A stretch of 8,847 bases of DNA from Pseudomonadota bacterium (lineage in GTDB: Bacteria > Pseudomonadota > Alphaproteobacteria > Rhizobiales > Methylopilaceae). Of the stretch, positions 1 through 4,746 are shown piece after piece (position 1 is the first letter of the stretch; the number at the start of each line of letters is the position of its first letter). A model generated the notes under the pieces. The model did not search any database and was not told where the DNA came from. It saw only the letters and a program-made list of their open reading frames with translations. The position numbers were made by a program, and so were the translations under genes. The stretch spans positions 1 to 8,847 of the forward strand of contig JAEZCD010000058.1 of NCBI GenBank assembly GCA_023430145.1. Direction: 5' to 3'.

Positions 1-39
1 GCATCTCTGCTCGCCGTCCGTCCGCGTGGGCCTTTCCGG

Positions 40-130
40 TCGTCGTCCTCCGCGACGGCGGAGGACCCAGCTTTTTTCTCTCTTCAGGCTGCCGAAAGTC
101 TGGATCCTCCGCCTTCGCGGAGGATGACGA
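40..130 (+). repeat. Paired-hairpin (REPIN-like) element 1
   Basis: Two 31-base arms (40-70 and 100-130) lie in inverted orientation around a 29-base spacer; 28 of 31 positions match. Each arm is itself a hairpin with a 9-bp stem and a four-base loop: the left stem is GTCCTCCGC/GCGGAGGAC with loop GACG, the right stem is ATCCTCCGC/GCGGAGGAT with loop CTTC. Fixed tails (TCGTC on one side, CCAG on the other) flank each stem. The spacer begins CTTTTTTC. The same layout recurs at 694-785 (inverted), 2603-2681 and 7021-7093, which identifies it as a dispersed intergenic repeat. It has the architecture of a REPIN (two REP hairpins in inverted orientation), but family membership is inferred from form only. 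Confidence 0.85.
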
Positions 131-200
131 GCGGGGACGCGGAGGATGACGAGTGGGGGACCGCGGAGGATGATGCGTCGGGTACGCGGAGGATGACGAG
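116..200 (+). repeat. Degenerate half-unit array, left side
   Basis: The 3' half of the hairpin arm, CGCGGAGGATGACGAG, recurs at 116-131 (the end of element 1), 138-153, 162-177 (altered to GATGCG) and 185-200. The period is 22-24 bases, with short G-rich linkers between copies. These copies lack the 5' half of the arm and cannot form the hairpin alone. They could be decayed insertions or slippage duplications of the element's end. The array lies on the gene side of element 1, and a mirror-image array lies at 613-693. Confidence 0.75.
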
Positions 201-234
201 CGCGGATGGGACGGCCGGGCGATGGGCCTCGCCA

Positions 235-263
235 TTGACAGCGCTCGCTCCCGAGGCTGAACT
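235..263 (+). promoter_or_regulatory. Possible promoter of the GIY-YIG gene
   Basis: A consensus -35 box TTGACA (235-240) is followed after exactly 17 bases by TGAACT (258-263), a weak -10 (3 of 6 matches to TATAAT). Transcription starting seven bases after this -10 would begin at the A of the ATG at 270, giving a leaderless mRNA. This fits the lack of a well-placed Shine-Dalgarno sequence; the nearest is CGAGG, about 14 bases upstream of the ATG. The -35 is convincing and the -10 is not. Confidence 0.4.
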
Positions 264-269
264 TTCGAA

Positions 270-572
270 ATGCCCACGGAGAAGCAATTCTTCGTCTACA
301 TCCTCGCGAGCCGTCGCAGCGGCACGCTCTACATCGGTGTGACCAGCAATCTCGTGCGGCGTATCTGGGAACACCGAAATGGCCTCGTCGAAGGCTTCAC
401 GAAACAACACACTGTGCACCACCTCGTCTGGTTCGAAGTCCATGCCACTGCCGAATCCGCGATTCAGCGGGAGAAGCGCCTGAAGACTTGGCTGCGGGCC
501 TGGAAGCTCCGACTCATCGAAGAGTCGAACCCGGACTGGCGCGACCTCTACGAAGAGATCGCCTCGCCCTGA
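270..572 (+). CDS. GIY-YIG nuclease family protein, short stand-alone type
   Basis: This 100-residue protein is almost entirely one GIY-YIG domain. The GIY-equivalent is V9-Y10-I11 and the YIG motif is Y21-I22-G23. The conserved arginine/histidine region follows (R31, H35), and the likely metal-binding glutamate is E68 in REKRLK. The C-terminal stretch NPDWRDLY (87-94) is typical of the short YhbQ-like/UPF0213 group. All expected catalytic positions are present, so the protein is probably an active metal-dependent DNA endonuclease, although functions for this small subgroup are poorly established. The ATG at 270 is chosen because it sits just before the domain and matches the usual family length. 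The gene stands alone between two inverted hairpin-repeat elements (40-130 and 694-785), which suggests a role in repeat maintenance or mobility; that role is an inference. It converges on the ArsR-type gene downstream. Confidence 0.9.
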   Translation: MPTEKQFFVYILASRRSGTLYIGVTSNLVRRIWEHRNGLVEGFTKQHTVHHLVWFEVHATAESAIQREKRLKTWLRAWKLRLIEESNPDWRDLYEEIASP

Positions 573-612
573 TACGCTCCGTGCGCCATTCTCGTCTGCA
601 ACACATCGAGCC

Positions 613-693
613 CGTCCTCCGCCTCCCGGTCGTCGTCCTCCGCCTCCCGGTCATCGACCTCCGCCTCCCCGTCGTCGACCTCCGCGTTCCCGC
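613..693 (-). repeat. Degenerate half-unit array, right side (mirror of 116-200)
   Basis: The core CCTCCGCCTCCC recurs at about 617, 638 and 658, then in altered form at 679, with a period of 20-22 bases; the arm of element 2 continues the phase at about 701. Read on the minus strand the unit is CGGGAGGCGGAGGACGACGA, which aligns with the left-hand array unit (consensus CGGGnnGCGGAGGAyGACGA). The array is therefore the reverse complement of the one at 116-200, and like it lies between the paired-hairpin element and the GIY-YIG gene. I see no coding potential here. Confidence 0.75.
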
Positions 694-785
694 TCGTCAT
701 CCTCCACGAAGGCGGAGGATCCAGCCTCTTGGCGCCTGACGAGAAGGAAGAAAGCTGGGTCCTCCGCCTTCGCGGAGGACGACGA
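694..785 (-). repeat. Paired-hairpin (REPIN-like) element 2, inverted copy of element 1
   Basis: The arms are 694-724 and 755-785, with a 30-base spacer. Read on the minus strand, the outer arm matches the outer arm of element 1 at 30 of 31 positions, and the inner arm matches the inner arm of element 1 at 30 of 31. The match between mirror positions is thus better than between the two arms of one element. The minus-strand spacer begins CTTTCTTC and shares a CAGGC core with the element 1 spacer. Together the two elements form near-perfect terminal inverted repeats of about 91 bases around a 746-base unit (40-785). One change in the inner arm (A at 706) disrupts the innermost base pair of its stem. 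Confidence 0.85.
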
Positions 786-815
786 GGGGAAAGGTCGTCG
801 CGGAGGACGACAAGC
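786..815 (+). repeat. Outer half-repeat remnant
   Basis: A further partial copy lies just outside element 2: GTCGTC (794-799), GCGGAG, then GACGAC (806-811), a small palindrome that also contains the half-unit core CGCGGAGGACGAC (799-811). It lies in the 3'-3' gap between the GIY-YIG gene and the ArsR-type gene. I see nothing else in the rest of this gap up to 866. Confidence 0.55.
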
Positions 816-866
816 GGACAAGGGCTGGGAGGATGGCTGAGCGAGAGAGCGGCGCGACGGTTCCCG

Positions 867-1217
867 TCATGCCGCCGTCCGATCCTTGCCCCCCGCCTCC
901 GCCTCGTGCGCGGCGAGGATGGCGGGGATCAGGGCGCCGAATCGCGCATGCAGCTCGGGGCAGCGCGAGGTGTTGCGCATCTCCACGCCCACCCGCTCGC
1001 TGCGGATCAGGCCCGCCTCGCGCAGCACCTTGAAATGCTGCGAGAGGGTCGACTTCGGCACCGCCCGGTCGCCGATCTCGAGAAAGGCCGAGCAGGTCTG
1101 CGGGCATTGCGCCCGGGCGATCTGCGCAAAGATCTGTACCCGCACCGGGTCCGAGAGCGCGTGCAGGACGCCCTCGACGGTGATGTCGTCCGCGGCCGGA
1201 TGAAACAAAGGTCGCAT
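867..1217 (-). CDS. ArsR/SmtB-type winged-helix transcriptional regulator
   Basis: This 116-residue protein is a single winged helix-turn-helix domain. The segment LHALSDPVRVQIF (18-30) is the family's typical first helix. The recognition-helix region is PKSTLSQHFKVLREAGLI (54-71), and the wing is RSERVGVEMRN (72-82). C38 and C42 (CPQTC) lie between the first helices; in this subgroup they could serve a redox or thiol-reactive sensor, but no canonical metal-binding set is visible. The ATG at 1217 is preferred because relatives usually begin MRPL.HP. An in-frame TTG at 1253, with a closely placed AGGGAG, is an alternative that would add 12 residues. The gene diverges from an SDR gene, an arrangement in which such regulators normally repress both genes. 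The -10-like TATGTC (minus strand) would place transcription start at the ATG itself. Confidence 0.88.
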   Translation of the reverse strand: MRPLFHPAADDITVEGVLHALSDPVRVQIFAQIARAQCPQTCSAFLEIGDRAVPKSTLSQHFKVLREAGLIRSERVGVEMRNTSRCPELHARFGALIPAILAAHEAEAGGKDRTAA

Positions 1218-1223
1218 GCAGCC

Positions 1224-1266
1224 GACATAGTGTCTGCTTGACGCCTTGTCCAACTCTCCCTATCTC
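1224..1266. promoter_or_regulatory. Overlapping divergent promoters
   Basis: Plus strand: TTGACG (1238-1243), 17 bases, then TATCTC (1261-1266), pointing to the SDR gene. Minus strand: TTGGAC (1253-1248), 18 bases, then TATGTC (1229-1224), pointing to the regulator. The two overlap face to face, so one bound regulator or polymerase could affect both. The -35 boxes are good and the -10 boxes fair. The minus-strand start would fall on the A of the ATG at 1217, implying a leaderless message for the regulator. Confidence 0.4.
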
Positions 1267-1273
1267 CGGCGCT

Positions 1274-1296
1274 CCGAAAGTTCGGGATAGCCGAAC
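1274..1296. promoter_or_regulatory. Candidate operator: three CCGAA half-sites
   Basis: CCGAA (1274-1278), AG, TTCGG (1281-1285), GATAG, CCGAAC (1291-1296) form two overlapping dyads. The better one is GTTCGG-GATAG-CCGAAC, perfect over 6+6 bases. It lies just downstream of the predicted SDR -10, where a bound ArsR-type dimer would block initiation. The binding protein is inferred from position. Confidence 0.5.
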
Positions 1297-1335
1297 AAAT
1301 GTACAGGCGCTTCGGCGCCGCAACGGAGACAGGAC

Positions 1336-2085
1336 ATGGGCAAACTGGCCGGCAAAGTCGCCATCGTCACCGGCGCCTCGAAGGGCATCGGCGCCGCCAT
1401 CGCGAAAAGCCTCGCCACGGAAGGGGCCGCGGTCGTCGTCAACTACGCCTCCGCCAAGGAGGGCGCCGACCGCGTCGTCGCCGAGATCAAGGCGAAGGGC
1501 GGCCGGGCGGTCGCCGTGCAGGGCGACGTCGCCAAGGCGGCCGATGTCGAGCGGCTGTTCGCCGTGACCCGGGAGACGTTCGGCGCCCCGGACGTGCTCG
1601 TCAACAATGCCGGCATCTACGATTTCGCGCCGCTCGAGGCGGTGACGGAGGCCGAGTACCGCCGGCAGTTCGACACCAACGTCCTCGGCACGCTCCTGCC
1701 CACCCGGGAGGCGCTGAAGCATTTTCCGGCGAACGGCGGCAGCGTCATCAATGTCAGCTCGGTGGCGAGCGAGAGCCCGCCGCTCAACACAGTCGTCTAC
1801 TCGGCCACAAAGGGCGCGGTGGACACCATCACCGTCGCGCTGTCGCGCGAGCTCGCGGGCCGAAAGATTCGTGTCAACACGATCGCGCCGGGCGCCGTCG
1901 AGACCGAGGGCACGCACGCCAAGGGCATCATCGGCAGCGACCTGCACAAGTCGATCGTGGCGTCGACGCCGCTCGGCCGCATCGGCCAGCCGGACGACGT
2001 CGCCCGCGTCGCGGTCTTCCTCGCCTCGGAGGACTCGGCCTGGCTGACCGGCGAGCGCATCACCGCCGCGGGCGGCTCGCGCTGA
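1336..2085 (+). CDS. Short-chain dehydrogenase/reductase (classical SDR, FabG-like)
   Basis: This 249-residue protein is a complete classical SDR of normal length. The Rossmann dinucleotide motif is TGASKGIG (12-19), the NNAG motif is at 90-93, and the catalytic tetrad is N115, S142, Y155 and K159 (YSATK). The IAPG motif follows, and the protein ends in the usual TGERITAAGG region. It should reduce a carbonyl or oxidise a hydroxyl group with NAD(P)(H) in the cytosol. N36-Y37 after the second strand is more typical of NADP-using members, but that is weak evidence. The substrate cannot be read from sequence; a 3-oxoacyl-ACP reductase label would be over-specific. The ATG at 1336 has GGAG seven bases upstream. 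The gene diverges from an ArsR-type repressor and is followed 41 bases later by a DUF427 gene in the same direction. Confidence 0.93.
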   Translation: MGKLAGKVAIVTGASKGIGAAIAKSLATEGAAVVVNYASAKEGADRVVAEIKAKGGRAVAVQGDVAKAADVERLFAVTRETFGAPDVLVNNAGIYDFAPLEAVTEAEYRRQFDTNVLGTLLPTREALKHFPANGGSVINVSSVASESPPLNTVVYSATKGAVDTITVALSRELAGRKIRVNTIAPGAVETEGTHAKGIIGSDLHKSIVASTPLGRIGQPDDVARVAVFLASEDSAWLTGERITAAGGSR

Positions 2086-2126
2086 GGCGGCGTGGCGCCC
2101 ATATGGGTGGGACGCAGGAGGCGACG

Positions 2127-2504
2127 GTGTCGGAAAGACTGGTGCTGGAACCGGGGCGAGAACACCCGATCACGATCGAGCCGCATCCCGGGCGGGTGGT
2201 CGTGTCCGTCGCCGGCAAAGTCGTGGCCGACACGCGCCGCGCGCTGAGCCTGCGCGAGGCGCACTACCGGCCGGTGCTCTACGTGCCGCGCGAAGACGCC
2301 GACCTCGCACTCCTCGCGCGGACGGAGCACGCGACGTACTGCCCCTACAAGGGCGATTGCGCCTATTACAGCATCCCGGCCGGCGGCGAGCGCGCGGTCA
2401 ACGCGGTCTGGACCTACGAGGCGCCGTTCGCGGCAGTGGCGGCGATCGCCGGCCACCTCGCCTTCTATCCGGACCGCGTCGACGCGATCGAGGTGCGGGA
2501 GTAG
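2127..2504 (+). CDS. DUF427 domain-containing protein
   Basis: This 125-residue protein is a single DUF427 domain. Recognisable family blocks are HYRPVLYVPREDAD (46-59), TYCPYKGDCAYYS (70-82), NAVWTYEAP (92-100) and GHLAFYPDRVDAI (109-121). Its function is not established, and nothing here adds a substrate. The GTG at 2127 is chosen because AGGAGG (2116-2121) sits five bases upstream. An in-frame ATG at 2103 would add eight residues (MGGTQEAT) but has no comparable ribosome site. The gene lies 41 bases after the SDR stop with no terminator between, so it is probably co-transcribed with the SDR and may fall under the same repressor. It ends before a cluster of hairpin repeats. Confidence 0.88.
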   Translation: MSERLVLEPGREHPITIEPHPGRVVVSVAGKVVADTRRALSLREAHYRPVLYVPREDADLALLARTEHATYCPYKGDCAYYSIPAGGERAVNAVWTYEAPFAAVAAIAGHLAFYPDRVDAIEVRE

Positions 2505-2559
2505 GGGGCTTTTCGCCGCCCGCGCCGGCTCTCTTCGACATGCTGCGCGAAGGCCTCTC

Positions 2560-2611
2560 GGCAATCTCCGTCGTCATCCCGCGAAGGCGCAGGCAATCTC
2601 CGTCGTCATCC
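2560..2611 (+). repeat. 20-base direct repeat ahead of element 3
   Basis: The 20-base sequence beginning GGCAATCTCCGTC occurs exactly at 2560-2579 and 2592-2611, a 32-base period. Each copy runs into the left part of a hairpin arm. The first copy continues into a damaged arm (CCCGCGAAGGCGCAGG) and the second into the intact left arm of element 3. This looks like a tandem duplication that included flanking non-repeat sequence (GGCAATCTC), so it post-dates the insertion. Confidence 0.8.
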
Positions 2612-2681
2612 TGCGCGAAAGCGCAGGATCCAACTTTCTTCGCTGCAAGAATGGATCCTGCGCTTTCGCGCAGGATGACGA
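2603..2681 (+). repeat. Paired-hairpin (REPIN-like) element 3, perfect palindrome
   Basis: The arms 2603-2632 and 2652-2681 are exact reverse complements over all 30 bases, with a 19-base spacer. Each arm forms ATCCTGCGC/GCGCAGGAT with loop GAAA (or TTTC). The stem is the same length as in elements 1 and 2, but with G-C for C-G pairs in its middle. The spacer starts ACTTTCTTC, sharing the CTTTYTTC box with elements 1 and 2. A half arm (CGCGCAGGATGACG) follows at 2695-2708. The element sits between the convergent DUF427 and histidine-phosphatase genes, where its hairpins could also end transcription from either side, although no T-tract follows. Confidence 0.85.
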
Positions 2682-2732
2682 GCTGTGAAGCTCTCGCGCA
2701 GGATGACGCGGAGGGGCGCGGAGCCTGAACGC

Positions 2733-3275
2733 TCAGCCGAACGGCGTCGCCGAATCCCCCGCCAGCACGAGCTGCGGCACCTGGTCGAGGCGCCAGTCGC
2801 CCTCCCGCCTTTCCAGCACCAGCACCATGTCGAAGCGGTCGTCGGGCCAGGCGGGCGCCGTCACCTCGCCGTGCGTCAACAGGTCGACGATGGCGGCGAT
2901 CGCCTTGTGCTCCCAGACGACGAGCACGGCACCCGTGTCGGCCTCGAGCGCGGCGGCGAGCGCGGCCTCGTCGCCGGTGGTGTAGCTGTCGTCGATGTCG
3001 ATGCCCAAAAGCTCGGCGAGCGGCGTCGCCGTCTCGTGCGAGCGCTTGCTGCGGCCCCCGGCGCCGCTCGCGGCGAAGATTCTCTTCGGCGGCTCGATCC
3101 CCTGACGCGAGGCGGCGCCGTGGAGCGGGGCGAAGAAGCGGGCGAGCGCGCCGGCCCGCTGCCAGCCGCGGACGACGAGGTCGCGATCGTCGTGCCGGCC
3201 GTGCGCGCCGACGCCTTCGGCCTCGTTCTCCGGCTTCTCGGCGTGGCGGATGAGCATGATCTTCGACGGCGGCAT
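2733..3275 (-). CDS. Histidine phosphatase family protein (phosphoglycerate-mutase-like fold)
   Basis: This 180-residue protein has the family's RHxE-type start, LIRHAEKP (8-15). H11 is the phosphate-accepting residue and R10 its neighbour. A second arginine block, RSKRSHETA (75-83), matches the usual R..xTA position. The second catalytic histidine is probably H123 in VVWEHKAIA. The canonical RHG glycine is replaced by alanine (RHA), common in the wider family. The substrate is unknown. The ATG at 3275 is chosen because it lies just before the first strand and has GAGGAGAG ten bases upstream; a TTG at 3335 would add 20 residues with no supporting features. The gene is transcribed away from the Pro/Tyr-rich gene at 3460 and converges on DUF427. 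Confidence 0.85.
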   Translation of the reverse strand: MPPSKIMLIRHAEKPENEAEGVGAHGRHDDRDLVVRGWQRAGALARFFAPLHGAASRQGIEPPKRIFAASGAGGRSKRSHETATPLAELLGIDIDDSYTTGDEAALAAALEADTGAVLVVWEHKAIAAIVDLLTHGEVTAPAWPDDRFDMVLVLERREGDWRLDQVPQLVLAGDSATPFG

Positions 3276-3459
3276 CGCGGGCCGGCTCTCCTCGGGTGTC
3301 TGCCCGCGACCATGCAGCCGCGAAAGCAATCGCAAAGCATTTCCGGGGTTGAATGGCCCGCGGCGCGGTTTCTTCCTCTTTCGGCCTCAATCGCCTTCGA
3401 GCCTGGGGAGGTCCGCCCTCGGGCAGGAAGTTCGGCGGCGTCAGCGTTGGAGTATCAGC

Positions 3460-3846
3460 ATGCCTGCAATCGGCAATCCCGCAATTCCGCTCGCGGCCGT
3501 TCTGGCTGCGCTCGCCCTCCCGGTCGCCGCCTCGGCGGCGGACTATGGCGGCGGCTACGAGCAGCCCTACGAGCAGCCGGCCTACGAGGAACAACAGACC
3601 GCGCCGCCCGCCTACCCGCAGGCCGTCTATCCGCCGGCGCAGCGCTACGAGCCGGTCTATGCGCCGCCCGGCGCGATATTCGTCGAGCCGCCGCCGGTCT
3701 ATGTGGCGCCGCCCGTCTACTACGCCCGGCCCGTTGTGGTGGCGCCGATCGTGCGGCCCTATCCGGTGATCGGCGCCTATCCTGCCACCCGGCCCTATTA
3801 TGTCGGCCGGCCCTATCGCGGCTATTGGGGGCCGCGCCGCTGGTAG
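3460..3846 (+). CDS. Secreted Pro/Tyr-rich protein, function unknown
   Basis: This 128-residue protein has a hydrophobic N-terminus (8-24) and a signal-peptidase I site after ASA (24-26), leaving a mature chain starting ADYGGG. The mature part (about 102 residues) has roughly 17 tyrosines and 23 prolines in loose repeats such as YEQPYEQPAYEE, APPVYVAPPVYY-like runs and RPYYVGRPYRGYWGPRRW at the C-terminus. It has no cysteine and no recognised enzyme motif. It is probably an extended, exported envelope protein; similar small Tyr/Pro-rich exported proteins are common in Rhizobiales. Oddly, the n-region (MPAIGNP) lacks the usual basic residues. The ATG is supported by GGAG (3449-3452) seven bases upstream, and no earlier in-frame start gives a better signal. 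The 184-base gap to the divergent phosphatase shows no clear promoter. Confidence 0.75.
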   Translation: MPAIGNPAIPLAAVLAALALPVAASAADYGGGYEQPYEQPAYEEQQTAPPAYPQAVYPPAQRYEPVYAPPGAIFVEPPPVYVAPPVYYARPVVVAPIVRPYPVIGAYPATRPYYVGRPYRGYWGPRRW

Positions 3847-3879
3847 CGGCGGACGGATCCTCGCCGCGAGGCGCCGCCG
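3847..3879. terminator. Nested hairpin between convergent stop codons
   Basis: The 33 bases between the two stop codons fold as nested stems: CGGCGG (3847-3852) pairs with CCGCCG (3874-3879), and CCTCG (3859-3863) pairs with CGAGG (3867-3871) around loop CCG. The structure fills the gap exactly and could stop transcription from both sides. No T-tract follows on either strand, so intrinsic termination is uncertain. Confidence 0.4.
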
Positions 3880-4746
3880 TCAGCCGCGCCCGCGGCGGCT
3901 CATCCCGGGCAGCACCATGCGCTCGACCCAGTTGCGAATCTCGGCCTGCCGGCGCTGCGGCTCGATCACGTCGGCGTCGAGCCCGAGCCGCCAGGCGATG
4001 TCTTTCCGCGCCGGGTCGGCATCGAGCGCCCGCAGGTCGGCGACGTGCGCCTGCAGCTCGTCGAGGTCGCGGAAGAAGCCGTCGTCGACCAGCGTCTTGC
4101 CGTAGCGCGAGATGATTCGAGCCATCTCGGCGAGCGTGAATTCGGGGTGGTACTGCACGCCCCAGAAGGTGCCCTGGCCGGCCCGGATCTCGGCCGCCTG
4201 GACGGCCGAGAAGGCGTTGGTCGCCGTCACCACCATGCCCTCGGGGCGCACGCCGACCTCGTCGGTGTGCACGGCCGGCGCGTCCCAGGCGGGCCCCTTG
4301 CCGGCGTGCAGATCGTGCCCGCGGCCGGCCTCGGTGAGCACGATCTTCCGCGCGACGCCGATCTCCCGGCCCTTGTCCGAGCGCACCACCGTGCCGCCGG
4401 CGGCCACCGTCGCCACTTGCAGCCCCCAACAGGAGCCGAAGAAGGGCACGCCGGCCTCGAAGACGGCGCGCGCCAGCTCGATCTGGCGCAGCGATTCCGG
4501 CTCGCCGAGATAGATGTTGAGCGCCGAGCCGGTGATGGCGACGCCGTCATAGCCGGCGATTCCGGCCGCATCCGGCAGGTTGGCGCCGTGGTCGGTCGGA
4601 AAGCAGATGTCGACCACCGTGCCGCCGGGGGCGAGGCGCCGCAGCACCTCGGCATAGGCGTCGCTGTAGGTCGAGCCGTTGTGCTTGGCCTGCCGGGCGC
4701 GCGCCTCGGCGGTGTTGCCCTCGACGACGAGAAGCCGCGGCGGCAT
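3880..4746 (-). CDS. Class I glutamine amidotransferase domain protein
   Basis: This 288-residue protein has one triad-type glutaminase domain. The nucleophile elbow is GSCWGLQ with C106, and the other triad residues are H200 and E202 in VQYHPEF. The block ITGSALNIY (71-79) and HTDEV (160-164) match stand-alone GMP-synthase-like amidotransferases. After about residue 210 there is a C-terminal helical extension ending in a basic tail (MSRRGRG). It probably releases ammonia from glutamine, or hydrolyses a gamma-glutamyl or amide bond; no synthase partner domain is present. The ATG at 4746 overlaps the stop of the upstream dehydrogenase gene (TAATG), so the two are translationally coupled and probably made in fixed ratio. 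A role in amine or gamma-glutamyl compound breakdown is possible by analogy to Puu-type pathways, but the other enzymes of such a pathway are absent here. Confidence 0.88.
   Translation of the reverse strand: MPPRLLVVEGNTAEARARQAKHNGSTYSDAYAEVLRRLAPGGTVVDICFPTDHGANLPDAAGIAGYDGVAITGSALNIYLGEPESLRQIELARAVFEAGVPFFGSCWGLQVATVAAGGTVVRSDKGREIGVARKIVLTEAGRGHDLHAGKGPAWDAPAVHTDEVGVRPEGMVVTATNAFSAVQAAEIRAGQGTFWGVQYHPEFTLAEMARIISRYGKTLVDDGFFRDLDELQAHVADLRALDADPARKDIAWRLGLDADVIEPQRRQAEIRNWVERMVLPGMSRRGRG

Noticed and set aside
40..200. CRISPR array
   Set aside because: The units are palindromic, unequal and inverted, linkers are short and similar, and no cas gene is present.
84..443. Minus-strand open frame across the left repeats and GIY-YIG gene
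   Set aside because: It is antisense to a gene with a full set of conserved residues, and its tail is translated repeat sequence.
697..1947. Long minus-strand open frame of about 416 codons
   Set aside because: It runs antisense to the SDR and through the ArsR-type gene and repeats, is rich in Arg/Gly/Ala from shifted GC-rich codons, and shows no domain.
3250..3459. N-terminal extension of the Pro/Tyr-rich protein to an ATG at 3250
   Set aside because: It would overlap the start of the divergent phosphatase and bury the signal peptide.
2398..3594. Long minus-strand open frame of about 398 codons overlapping DUF427 and the phosphatase
   Set aside because: It spans repeats and two real genes in another frame; its composition is a GC-rich shadow.
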